64,000 bases of DNA from Deltaproteobacteria bacterium (GTDB taxonomy: Bacteria > Acidobacteriota > Thermoanaerobaculia > Multivoradales > JAHZIX01), in contig JAHZIX010000045.1 in the NCBI GenBank assembly GCA_022601195.1, positions 558,001 through 622,000 on the forward strand, given 5' to 3'. Numbering within the stretch: the stretch's first letter is position 1; the number at the start of each line of letters is the position of its first letter. The notes under the pieces were generated by a model. It was not told the DNA's origin, did no database searches, and was given only the letters and a program-made list of their open reading frames with translations. The translations under genes were made by a program, and so were the position numbers. Below, piece by piece: positions 1 to 8,079 of the stretch.

Positions 1-727
1 GAGCGTCGGCGGCCGCTCCGGAATCAGCTTCCGGGTGACCACCGGATTCGTTGTGGAGGAGAACTCGTTGGAGCTCGTCGGCAGCCGCGACCCAATCCCC
101 CTCCGCCAGTAGAATTTCCGCCAGACCAACCCGGGCTTGAGAGGTCCAGGGTGAAGATGTCTCTTCCTCGATGGCGCTAACGAAGGCTGCTGCTGCTCGA
201 GAAGCCTCCCCTAGTTGAAGGCTGAGCCGACCGCTCTCGACCCGTGCTCGGTGCCGCCAATCCAGCCTCGGGTAGCTCTCTCGACCGAATAGCAGCGGCA
301 CCCGATGCAGGGTCGTTCTAGCCTCTTCGACATCTTGGGGATTCTTCGGGTTGTCGGTGAGCATTTTTGCCAGGAGGACGTAGGCAGCCGCAGCAAAAGG
401 AGAACGCGGATAGTCTCCGGTCAGGCGTCGAGCAGCGGTCTCGGCACCGTCACGATCCCCTTGGGCTGCCCGTCCTTGGATCAGCAGGAACAAAGCCTCC
501 TCCGCCTGCTGGCTCTCGGGGAATCGCTCCACCAGGAGCTCATACTCCTTCAGGGCAGCCTGAGTCTCGCCACTTTTTTGTAGCCGACTGGCCTCCAGCA
601 AGAGGCGGCCGGCCGCCGGATCCGAGGAGCGTTCCTGGGCAGAGACCCCACCGATCCCTGGCGCCAGAACCAGAGCTAGAAGCAACCAGACCCAATGGGG
701 CAGCGGCTGGGGCCGCGGGATTGTCAT
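1..727 (-). CDS. Exported TPR-like repeat protein, C-terminus cut by window edge
   Basis: A reading frame runs without a stop from an ATG at 727 down to the window edge, so the 3' end is missing. A GTG at 730 is a possible alternative start; AAAGG lies about 7 nt before it. The protein opens with a hydrophobic signal-like segment (residues about 10-30, WLLLALVLAPG then VSAQE). It then has Ala/Leu-rich helical repeats of the tetratricopeptide kind, with motifs such as AALKEYELLVERFPES and AEEALFLL, about 35 residues apart. This resembles periplasmic TPR proteins of the YbgF/BamD type, which usually act as scaffolds. It lies 53 bp downstream of the kinase on the same strand, so cotranscription is likely. 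The specific role is unknown. Confidence 0.7.
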   Translation of the reverse strand, partial: MTIPRPQPLPHWVWLLLALVLAPGIGGVSAQERSSDPAAGRLLLEASRLQKSGETQAALKEYELLVERFPESQQAEEALFLLIQGRAAQGDRDGAETAARRLTGDYPRSPFAAAAYVLLAKMLTDNPKNPQDVEEARTTLHRVPLLFGRESYPRLDWRHRARVESGRLSLQLGEASRAAAAFVSAIEEETSSPWTSQARVGLAEILLAEGDWVAAADELQRVLLHNESGGHPEADSGAAADA

Positions 728-780
728 CACGTTATTGCCTTTACCATTCTACTCCGAGGCCTTGCTGCTCCGAGACCCGG

Positions 781-2631
781 TTACTCCGAGGCCCTGGCAG
801 AGAACTGGCGATTGTCGGGAGAAATGACTTCTCTACGGGTTGTGGTCTTGTTCAGCCCCGGCCAGAAGAAAGTTAGCTCGTGGGGCCCGGCGGCCACCGG
901 AAGATTGCGAAGGGGGGTGTAGTCCACCTCTTGGCCGTCGATGCTGATGCGGCAATTGCCGGGGACAGCAGTTACCGAAATGGGAACCGTTGCCGGCAGC
1001 GGCAAGATCAGGTCGCGGTCGCTGTCGAGTTGAACTCGAGCCTTTTCGCGGAGGAATACCTCGGGAGCCGTCATGTCGACCTGATACTCGCCGGGGTTCA
1101 GGGGAATGGTCATCTCCTTGTCTGGGCCGTGCACCTTGGTGCCGATGCGGACGGTCAGGGGGAAGCTTGCCCGTATCACCAAGCGCCCTGGGGGGACGCT
1201 CAGGCTCATGGGGAAAAACAGCTCCCCTTTGGCGCGTACTTCCCCGGAGAGCTGGTCCAAGGCCAAGACCATGCCCGTCGGGTTGTAGCCATCCAATTCG
1301 AGGCGGAGCTCGATTTCCTCAGAAGGAAGGAGGGAAAGATCCAGGGGGGTTACTTCTTCGAGAGCTGCTCCGTCGACGAGGACTGTCGCGCCCGGCGGCT
1401 GAGAGACGATGCGAAGGGTTTCTCCCTCCGGGACACCGTTCGGGGAGACCGGTTCGTCTGGAGATGGAGTCGTCGGAAGACCTCTCTCACCGGAGTCGGC
1501 CAGGTCAGACCCGCCTGCGTCGGGTGGCTCGACGGACCCTTCGAGATCCTTGGTACCTTCTTGAACGACCGATTCTTCTTGGGTCTCTGCGACTTCGGTG
1601 GTGGTGGCGGATCGGCCCGGTCCGAGGTATTTCCAGGCGATGCCACTCGCTACCAGAGCTATCGCCGCAATGGCGATCCAAGTGGCGCGGCTTCCCCGGC
1701 TCTTGTGGCGGGCCCTGCGATTGAGGATGGCCTCAGAAGCTCCCTTGCGCAGAGTCGACTCTCGGGGAGCCGGGGTCATCATCGACTCCGGCGGCGGCGC
1801 AGCACCGAGGGCCCGCCGCACGGCTTTGGCTAAGTCCGTGCAGGATTCGTAGCGCTCCGTTGGATCTTTAGCCAGAGCCTTGAGTAATACCTCGTTGATC
1901 TTGAGTGGTAAGTCCCGGTTGATCTCCCGCGGCGGCCTCGGGTCCTCGTGAACGATCTTGTAAAGGATCGAGGTAGGGCTCTCGGCAGAAAAGGGGCGTT
2001 CCCCAGTGAGCATTTCGTAGAGGATCACTCCTAGGGAGAACTGATCCGAAGCTCCGGTGACCGGGTGGCCTGTCACCTGCTCCGGCGCCATATACGCTGG
2101 CGTACCGATGATCGTGCCGGTACGGGTCATGGTGCTGGTGCTCAGCTTGGCGACGCCGAAGTCGGTGATTTTGGGTTGACCATCCCAAGTCATCAGAATG
2201 TTGGCCGGCTTGATGTCCCGGTGGACGATATTGCGCTCGTGGGCGTAGTCGAGAGCGCTGCCGAGCTGGGCGGCCAGGTCCGAGATTTCCTTGAAAGAGA
2301 GGATTCGGTCCGATTGCAATACTGGTTCGAGGCTTTCCCCTCGCACGTACTCCATGGCAATGAAAGAGCCGTCACTCTGCTGTCCGACATCGTAGACCGT
2401 TACGATGGAGGGGTGAGTCAGCGTGCCAGCGGAACGGAACTCACGCTGAAACCGCGCCAGGATTTCCGCAAGCTCATCCCCTTCCAGGCCCGTGTGAGAC
2501 CGCAGAACCTTGATGGCTACTTGCCTTCCAATGACCGGATCTTCCGCCAAGTAGACGGAACCCATGGCTCCCCGCCCAAGCAACGATTTGACCTGGAAGC
2601 GTCCGAAGGTCGTCGGCTGTTCTGGTTTCAC
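781..2631 (-). CDS. Membrane Ser/Thr protein kinase (Hanks type) with PEGA domain
   Basis: A 616-residue Hanks-type kinase. The kinase domain covers residues about 10-275. It has a Gly-rich loop (GRGAMGSVY, 19-27), invariant Lys41 (VAIKVL), a catalytic loop HRDIKPAN (137-144, Asp139), DFG at 157-159 and GTPAYMAPEQ at 176-185, so every catalytic element is present. A single membrane segment (318-336) follows a basic stretch. The outer part is acidic and Pro-rich, with a PEGA-type segment from about 406 (PPGATVLVDG), a fold found in surface-exposed bacterial proteins. The topology is cytoplasmic kinase with external sensor. The start is a GTG with no strong Shine-Dalgarno sequence. It sits between a TPR metallopeptidase upstream and a TPR protein downstream on the same strand. 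The ligand and substrates are unknown. Confidence 0.93.
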   Translation of the reverse strand: MKPEQPTTFGRFQVKSLLGRGAMGSVYLAEDPVIGRQVAIKVLRSHTGLEGDELAEILARFQREFRSAGTLTHPSIVTVYDVGQQSDGSFIAMEYVRGESLEPVLQSDRILSFKEISDLAAQLGSALDYAHERNIVHRDIKPANILMTWDGQPKITDFGVAKLSTSTMTRTGTIIGTPAYMAPEQVTGHPVTGASDQFSLGVILYEMLTGERPFSAESPTSILYKIVHEDPRPPREINRDLPLKINEVLLKALAKDPTERYESCTDLAKAVRRALGAAPPPESMMTPAPRESTLRKGASEAILNRRARHKSRGSRATWIAIAAIALVASGIAWKYLGPGRSATTTEVAETQEESVVQEGTKDLEGSVEPPDAGGSDLADSGERGLPTTPSPDEPVSPNGVPEGETLRIVSQPPGATVLVDGAALEEVTPLDLSLLPSEEIELRLELDGYNPTGMVLALDQLSGEVRAKGELFFPMSLSVPPGRLVIRASFPLTVRIGTKVHGPDKEMTIPLNPGEYQVDMTAPEVFLREKARVQLDSDRDLILPLPATVPISVTAVPGNCRISIDGQEVDYTPLRNLPVAAGPHELTFFWPGLNKTTTRREVISPDNRQFSARASE

Positions 2632-2768
2632 GTTGACGTTGGTATTCGAGAGAGTTTGGAAAGGGGCTGAAAGGATCTATCTCGATGCGTTTTCAGTTGG
2701 ATACAAAGGGCATCTTTACGAAAACCGGCCACGAAGTCAAAGCCTTCGGCAAGCAGAGCCTGTCGGTT

Positions 2769-5483
2769 TCACCGAGCGAGAGAAATGCTGTTGTCCGGGT
2801 TGAGCCGGTAGACTCGCACGGGGCTGTGTACGGCCTTCGGCGCCCGCTCCAACCACCAACGTCGCATCGCGGTGTCAAAGGCGGGCATGGGTAGACCAAA
2901 TGTCTCGTCGATGGCTTCCTCGGTAGTCTTGCCATCCTTAAAAGCAGCAAGGAGACGGCGAATATGGGCAGCGCCATAAACGTTGGCTATGTACCGCACG
3001 GTCCATGCCGCCTGGTCATAGGACTGGGCAACCAATTTAGGATGGGCAAAACCGGCCAAGACTCCTTGTAGAACCGGCAGCGACAACAGTCCGCTGGTGC
3101 GGTGATAGTCGGGCATGGAGTTGATCTCCGTAGCCTGCATTTCCATCACCCCGGCGAGCCCTTCATGAAGCCAGTTGGGGGCTGAGTCATCGGTCGCTTG
3201 GGCGATCATGGCGTGAGCTAGCTCGTGGCTGAGAATGGCCACCACCTGTGGATGAAAGCTCGGCAGGTCGGCCATAGGAACTCGAATACGGCCATCGAAC
3301 AGACCCAGGACTTCGATTCCTCCGGAAAAGGTCCGCATGAACTCCTGGAAAGGCAGCAAGTGGACCTCGGTCCTTTCCGTAGAAGTGGTGGGTATCCAGG
3401 GCAAGAGCCTCTTTCGCTCGAGCTCGAGAAGCCCAGCCAGGCGCTCCGCGAGGAAGGGTGACCGATCTCTTGGATAGCGAATCTCGAAATGGCGACTCTG
3501 GTGGACGCGATAGGACTGTGCCAGCCGGCGATCCATACGCAATCGATCGATGCGCAGGTCGCTGGCGAACAAAGGACTCTGCTGGTTACCCTTCGCCGCT
3601 AGTTTGAGCGCCAGATCATAGTCGCCGGAGGAGGCGAATAGATCGGCCAGTTGGAAGAAGGTATCTGGGTCTTTGCGACCCGCTTCCAAGTTGTCTTTGG
3701 CGAGGGAGATCAGCAGCCGACGAGCTTCTTCCTCGCGTCCCTGATGATGGAGACTGGCAGCGCGTAACCGAGTCAAACCCGGCGGCAGGATGCTGTCCGG
3801 GTGCTCCAGGCCGGCGGTCAGCTCGGTGAGATCTGCCCAGCGCCGCCGACGGGCCAGAGCCACGGCGGCCGTCTCGACCTGCTTGAGCAGTTGTGGCTGG
3901 GAGAGGTTTCCCCGCTTCTGCGCGGCCATGCGGGTGCCATCCAGCGCGGTGAGCGCTTGCTGTTCCTCGGCGTGGAGCCATTCACCGGCATCGACGCTGA
4001 TCGTCGAAGGGAGGGCCAGCGTCGACCCTCCGGGTATCTGGAGCTCGAAATCTTGGATGTCCAGGCGAAGCAGGGAGCCCAAGAGTTGAGCGCTGGTTCC
4101 AGCTGGTAGATCGATGGGCCTGACCTTGTCGTCCAAGCGCAAGGGTATGGGCTCCAAGGGCGAGTCCAAGTGGAGTACGGCCCGGACCTCCGGGCGATCC
4201 AGCAAGGCCGAGAAGGCGGTGGTGGAAAAAACGTCGGAGCGGACGATGGGCCTCAGGTGCCAGGCGGTGAGAAAGAGCTCCGAGGCTCGGTCGAACCTGT
4301 TGTCGTAGACCGCAAAGGAAGCCAATGTGTAGTAGACATAGGCTTCCCGGGAGCCGTATTCCACAGCGGCCTCTAGGGCTCTACGGGCTTGCTGTTCGTA
4401 GCCCGAAAACAGCAGATTCTGCGCCGCTTCGAGAGTGATGCCATCGTGATCGAAATCCGTCTCGAGGAGTTTGCGATAGGCCAGCGAGGTTTCCACGTCC
4501 TGGCCGCGGATGAGTTGAGCTCGGCCTCGGAGAAGATGGACCAATGGCAGCGGCTCTCCGAAGATCGGCTTGCCAAGCAAGGTTTCGCAGGTGGCTAGGT
4601 CGTTGCTGAGCAAGGCCCTTTGGGCGCGCCATATTCGTGCGATTCGCTGCGCTAGCGGCGACTCCGCCTCTAGACCGGTGTTCTTGGCTCCGTCCTGCCA
4701 GACTTCGTCGAGAGCCAACGAACGGCGGAGAGGCAGTAGGGCTCCCAAACGCAACAGAGATTCGACCTTCCCTTCCTCTTCCACTGCGGCTTGGGGTTCG
4801 GGAGCTTGCGCCTTGGAGCAGGAGAGGATGGCGCTCGAAACGGTCACCAAAAGAAGCAGGTAGCCCAAACCGTTGGCCTTTGCGAATTCCCTTCCGGCAG
4901 GGAAAGGGCCTCGCAGCTTCCTTCCTGCTAGGCCCAGGAGGAGGAGCCCAATGGCCAGGAGGGCGAGGAGAGCCCAAGGAATGGGTGCGTTGCTTTCTGC
5001 ACCCGGGCCCCTGGTTGTACTCGGGCCTATGGCGGCCGGCGCTTCACCTACCGGGACCGGTTCAGGAGTCGGTTCCGAAAGCGTGCGGAGAGAAACCAGC
5101 CGCCAACCGGCCCCAGGGAAATTCTGGAGCTCGACCAGGAGTGACTCTTCCATACCGGAGGGATACTCGACGCTAAAGGCGGCAAATCTGTCAGCTAACT
5201 TTGGGGACACGGTCTGGAGCCTCCATCGGGCTCCTTGTTTGGGGCCAAGGCGCACCTCGATCTCTCGGAGGCCGTCCTGCCGGTCGAGGCCCCGAAGGGG
5301 GGCATCCTCGCTGAGGGTTTCCCACCAAGCTTCCGGCCCGAAGGAAATGTAGTCCAGAGCCAAAGCGACCGCTTGCCGTTCGACCTCAGAGAGGGCTCGC
5401 GGGGAAGCGCCACTGCTCGCAAAGGCGGCGAGGCTCGCCAGCCCTAGGAAGAGGAAACAGGTGAGGCATCGGACAGAACGCAT
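2769..5483 (-). CDS. TPR-containing zinc metallopeptidase (peptidase MA-like) with N-terminal membrane module
   Basis: The ATG at 5483 is preferred; a TTG at 5492 would add three residues. Numbering here is from the TTG. A signal-like segment at the N-terminus is followed by an unrecognised domain of about 140 residues and a membrane segment (172-190). A second hydrophobic stretch ends in a lipobox-like ILSC (Cys225). A long helical TPR-like region (about 230-640) follows, then a metallopeptidase domain with HELAH at 756-760 and the downstream Glu in NWLHEGLA (about 778). That is the HExxH...E arrangement of gluzincins such as the peptidase MA-like family. Catalysis is probably periplasmic. 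It lies upstream of the kinase on the same strand, 137 bp away. The double export signal is odd and could reflect fusion of a membrane protein with a former lipoprotein peptidase. Confidence 0.82.
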   Translation of the reverse strand: MRSVRCLTCFLFLGLASLAAFASSGASPRALSEVERQAVALALDYISFGPEAWWETLSEDAPLRGLDRQDGLREIEVRLGPKQGARWRLQTVSPKLADRFAAFSVEYPSGMEESLLVELQNFPGAGWRLVSLRTLSEPTPEPVPVGEAPAAIGPSTTRGPGAESNAPIPWALLALLAIGLLLLGLAGRKLRGPFPAGREFAKANGLGYLLLLVTVSSAILSCSKAQAPEPQAAVEEEGKVESLLRLGALLPLRRSLALDEVWQDGAKNTGLEAESPLAQRIARIWRAQRALLSNDLATCETLLGKPIFGEPLPLVHLLRGRAQLIRGQDVETSLAYRKLLETDFDHDGITLEAAQNLLFSGYEQQARRALEAAVEYGSREAYVYYTLASFAVYDNRFDRASELFLTAWHLRPIVRSDVFSTTAFSALLDRPEVRAVLHLDSPLEPIPLRLDDKVRPIDLPAGTSAQLLGSLLRLDIQDFELQIPGGSTLALPSTISVDAGEWLHAEEQQALTALDGTRMAAQKRGNLSQPQLLKQVETAAVALARRRRWADLTELTAGLEHPDSILPPGLTRLRAASLHHQGREEEARRLLISLAKDNLEAGRKDPDTFFQLADLFASSGDYDLALKLAAKGNQQSPLFASDLRIDRLRMDRRLAQSYRVHQSRHFEIRYPRDRSPFLAERLAGLLELERKRLLPWIPTTSTERTEVHLLPFQEFMRTFSGGIEVLGLFDGRIRVPMADLPSFHPQVVAILSHELAHAMIAQATDDSAPNWLHEGLAGVMEMQATEINSMPDYHRTSGLLSLPVLQGVLAGFAHPKLVAQSYDQAAWTVRYIANVYGAAHIRRLLAAFKDGKTTEEAIDETFGLPMPAFDTAMRRWWLERAPKAVHSPVRVYRLNPDNSISLAR

Positions 5484-5623
5484 GATCTCCAACCAAGAGG
5501 ATAAGAGAGCAATGCTATCAATGAGCGCTCCAAGAGATCAATGAATCCGGGGCGCGATCTCCCATCCTGAAGGCGTTCTATTTTCCTGGCCGTGAGCTCT
5601 TGCTCTCCAACCAACCGTTCCTA

Positions 5624-5794
5624 TTAGGGCTCGATACGCTGCGAGCAGCGGCATTGGTTGTCCTCACCGCCGACGGGCTTCAGTTCACAGGCCGGAGTGG
5701 TGAGGGGCACCTTCACAGCCGGAGAGCAGGATCCCGTGAGCACACCCCCGGAGAGCAGGATCCCGCCAGCGACGAGAAGTCGAAGGGATTTCAC
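5624..5794 (-). CDS. Tiny predicted lipoprotein coupled to the cytochrome c gene
   Basis: A 56-residue ORF begins with a GTG that overlaps the stop of the cytochrome gene in the form GTGA, a typical translational coupling. It has a basic start (KSLR), a hydrophobic core (LLVAGGILLSGGVLT) and a lipobox-like TGSC with Cys23. Mature residues are few and include three further cysteines (one in TPACEL, two in NQCRCS). No family is recognised. The position suggests a partner of the cytochrome, perhaps an envelope anchor or a small assembly factor. Part of the gene is built from a duplicated 18-bp DNA word read in two frames. The coupling and signal support reality, but the short length limits confidence. 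Confidence 0.6.
   Translation of the reverse strand: MKSLRLLVAGGILLSGGVLTGSCSPAVKVPLTTPACELKPVGGEDNQCRCSQRIEP
5719..5765. repeat. 18-bp direct repeat read in two frames
   Basis: The word CCGGAGAGCAGGATCCCG occurs at 5719-5736 and again at 5748-5765, a spacing of 29 bp. Because 29 is not a multiple of three, the minus strand reads it as GILLSG in one copy and as GSCSPA, which contains the lipobox cysteine, in the other. Confidence 0.9.
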
Positions 5795-7482
5795 CGCTTC
5801 GCCTCTTTGGGGAGAACACGGCCCCCGGTGCCGATGCGCGTTCTCCGCTCTTTGGCAAAGTCCTCCAGTCGAATGGCTGGGCGCGGCTGAGGAGATAGGG
5901 ACAATATGTAAGCCACCAGCCCCCATCGGTCATCTTCGTTGGGAAGAGCGCTATCAAAGGAAGGCATAGGAGTGCCGTTGAGGCCGGTGACGAAGGTCCG
6001 GTAGATGTCTTCCGGATCGTGCCCGTTGCGAAACACCCACTTATTGGTCAGATCGGTGGATCGAATGAACTCTCCCCAACTATCTTCGAGGGTTCCAGCG
6101 GCAGGTCCATCGCCTTCCCCCGTATCTCCGTGGCAACGGGAGCACTGGAGCTCTTCATAGACTCGCTTTCCGTGATCTGCAAGACCCATGAAATTTGCTG
6201 GTGGCTCCGGTATTGGGACTCGCTTTGGCGTTGAGCCCGCTCTCATTTCTTCCACGAAGTCGGTAGAGAACGCAATGAGGTATTTCGAGACATCACTGAT
6301 CTGCTGGGCAGTTAGGAACTGGCCCCAGGCTGGCATGGTGGTACCGGGAACGCCCTCGCGAACGATCCTTTCGATGTCTTCTAGCAGAGGAAAGTCTCCG
6401 TTCTCCGTGGAGCGGAATTTATATACCGCACCGGTGAAATCTCGCGGCTTGACGTCGAAGCCCGCAGCGAGAAAACCATCCCCGTCGCCCTGTATTCCAT
6501 GACAGACACCGCATTGAGCAAGGTAGATCTCCTGACCCCGCCGCATCGATGGAGCTTCGGTCAGGTCCGTAGGCACCTCGACCGCAGGGGGGTTGGGGTC
6601 GTATCTTTCGGTGGCCGCGGGCGCCGTTCCCGGCGCGAGATAACTGATGGCTTCCAGGGAAGTCTTCGGGGGGTTCTGTCGGGCCCAGTTCCCCTCCGAG
6701 GCAAAGCCGTGCCCCAAGAGGTCATACATTTTGAAGAAATCCACCGCCCGGCAATCGGTAAGCACTTCTCGCAGCTCGTGAAAGTAGCGCTCGAAGGAAT
6801 AGGTGAAAGAGACGCCTTGTCCACCGAGTAGATGAATGACCCGATCGGTAGGGTCGACCACGGCTTCTTGGTGGAAGAGGTACCGGTAATAAGGGCTGGT
6901 AGCTCCGCCGATATGTTCCAGAAATTCAACCCAGGGAACCGGCGAGCTGGGGTCGATCTCAACCAGTCGGTCCTTGACGTTGATGCCGTAGACCCCACCA
7001 AATCGCTCGAAGAAATCCGGGAACATGGTGTCCGTCCAACGGTGCTCTCCGATGACGTGGCCGATGGTGAAACCAAAGCTTGCGAGAGTGTTACGTTCCC
7101 AGTGTGAACCCGGTGCCCAATAGAAGATCACTCCTCCTGCTGGACCGTCCCACCCGGTTCCGCCGTATTGCTCGACCTGGTGTTCCGCGATCTTGTTATT
7201 GAGTGTCCAGAATACGAAGTCGAGCCACCGCTGGTCCCCCGGCACGATGGAGAGCTCTTCATCAGACAATTCCGCGTTTGGGTTGTAAGAAGTGCGCACC
7301 CCCGAGCAGGCGCTACCCCATTGACTCGCCGTCCAAGCGATGGGACTGAGGTGATCCTTATTCGAAACGCTGACCTCGGCTGCCTTTTTGGGGTCGTCTG
7401 CATTTGCGAAATACACCCACCCGAGCCCACTGGCCAGCAACAGGAAGAAGAGAAGCCAGACGACAGAACCTGCGTGACGCAT
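5791..7482 (-). CDS. Di-haem cytochrome c with large N-terminal domain of unknown function
   Basis: 563 residues. An N-terminal hydrophobic segment (9-26) is a membrane anchor or uncleaved signal. Residues 40-300 form a Trp/Tyr/His-rich globular region I do not recognise. Two class-I cytochrome c domains follow: haem site 1 is CGVCH (324-328) with probable ligand Met383 (TTMPAWG), and haem site 2 is CSRCH (447-451) with probable ligand Met506 (TPMPSF). It should act in the periplasm in electron transfer, possibly as the electron-accepting half of an enzyme whose active site is in the N-terminal domain. The start is supported by AAAGGAGG before the ATG. A sigma70-like promoter and an inverted repeat lie upstream, and an Rrf2 regulator is divergent. 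The partner and substrate are unknown. Confidence 0.85.
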   Translation of the reverse strand: MRHAGSVVWLLFFLLLASGLGWVYFANADDPKKAAEVSVSNKDHLSPIAWTASQWGSACSGVRTSYNPNAELSDEELSIVPGDQRWLDFVFWTLNNKIAEHQVEQYGGTGWDGPAGGVIFYWAPGSHWERNTLASFGFTIGHVIGEHRWTDTMFPDFFERFGGVYGINVKDRLVEIDPSSPVPWVEFLEHIGGATSPYYRYLFHQEAVVDPTDRVIHLLGGQGVSFTYSFERYFHELREVLTDCRAVDFFKMYDLLGHGFASEGNWARQNPPKTSLEAISYLAPGTAPAATERYDPNPPAVEVPTDLTEAPSMRRGQEIYLAQCGVCHGIQGDGDGFLAAGFDVKPRDFTGAVYKFRSTENGDFPLLEDIERIVREGVPGTTMPAWGQFLTAQQISDVSKYLIAFSTDFVEEMRAGSTPKRVPIPEPPANFMGLADHGKRVYEELQCSRCHGDTGEGDGPAAGTLEDSWGEFIRSTDLTNKWVFRNGHDPEDIYRTFVTGLNGTPMPSFDSALPNEDDRWGLVAYILSLSPQPRPAIRLEDFAKERRTRIGTGGRVLPKEAKR

Positions 7483-7502
7483 GGGGATGCCTCCTTTAAA
7501 AT

Positions 7503-7525
7503 TGGATAGATGAGTCTTTTATCCA
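7503..7525. promoter_or_regulatory. Inverted repeat, candidate Rrf2 operator
   Basis: TGGATA (7503-7508) and TATCCA (7520-7525) form a perfect inverted repeat with an 11-nt spacer. It lies just downstream of the -10 element of the cytochrome promoter, where a bound repressor would block transcription. Assigning it to the divergent Rrf2 protein is inference from position. Confidence 0.45.
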
Positions 7526-7553
7526 GTATAAGAAATGCTATTATGGACGTCAA
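7525..7553 (-). promoter_or_regulatory. Sigma70-like promoter of the cytochrome c gene
   Basis: Read on the minus strand, TTGACG (-35) and TATACT (-10) are separated by exactly 17 nt. Transcription would start about 40 nt before the ATG at 7482. Confidence 0.7.
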
Positions 7554-7626
7554 GGTCCTATTTTGCTAGGCTCGATTAGTCGTTGTCTGAAACTCTGGCA
7601 ATCTTCCTGCTTAGGAAAGCTTCAAG

Positions 7627-8079
7627 GTGTTCTCCCGAACAGCAGAATATGCACTCCGCGCCGTCGTCTGGTTGGCCGACCGGACGGACTCGAGCCCTCT
7701 GGGAGTGCAGCCCATTGCGGCCGGAACCCAAGTTCCTCAAAGTTATCTGGCGAAGGTTCTTCAAGAGCTGTCCCAGGCCGGGTTGGTCTCTTCCCGGCGG
7801 GGCGTCGGTGGCGGCTACTTTTTGACTAGGCTTCCTGCTGAGATAACCGTCTTGGATGTCATCAACGCAGTGGATCCCCTACAACGGATTACCGGCTGCC
7901 CTCTCGGTCTCAAGAGCCACCGACATGCGATGTGTGCCATGCACGCGCGGCTCGACAAGGCAGCCGCCCTCGTTGAAGAAACGCTGCGGGCCTCGACCAT
8001 CGAGGAGCTTCTCCGCACCCCCGAGAGGCCTCAGCCCATGAAGGAATCCGTTTCGACCCTCAGTCGTCCGAGTAGGTAA
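7627..8079 (+). CDS. Rrf2-family transcriptional regulator with altered cysteine triad
   Basis: 150 residues with a GTG start and AGGAA 9 nt upstream. The N-terminal winged helix is classic Rrf2: AEYALRAVVWLA (6-17), PQSYLAKVLQELSQAGLV (38-55) and the wing RRGVGGGYFL (58-67). Family members such as IscR and NsrR carry C-x5-C-x5-C binding an iron-sulfur cluster. Here the spacing is kept as Cys91, Ser97, Cys103, so the middle cysteine is replaced, with His98 and His100 beside it. Cluster binding may be changed or lost. The gene is divergent from the di-haem cytochrome and probably controls it. Its 3' end overlaps the convergent permease gene by 20 bp. Confidence 0.9.
   Translation: MFSRTAEYALRAVVWLADRTDSSPLGVQPIAAGTQVPQSYLAKVLQELSQAGLVSSRRGVGGGYFLTRLPAEITVLDVINAVDPLQRITGCPLGLKSHRHAMCAMHARLDKAAALVEETLRASTIEELLRTPERPQPMKESVSTLSRPSR

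Noticed and set aside
880..1833. Long plus-strand frame of 317 codons inside the kinase gene
   Set aside because: It is antisense to a clear kinase with all motifs and has no known domain.
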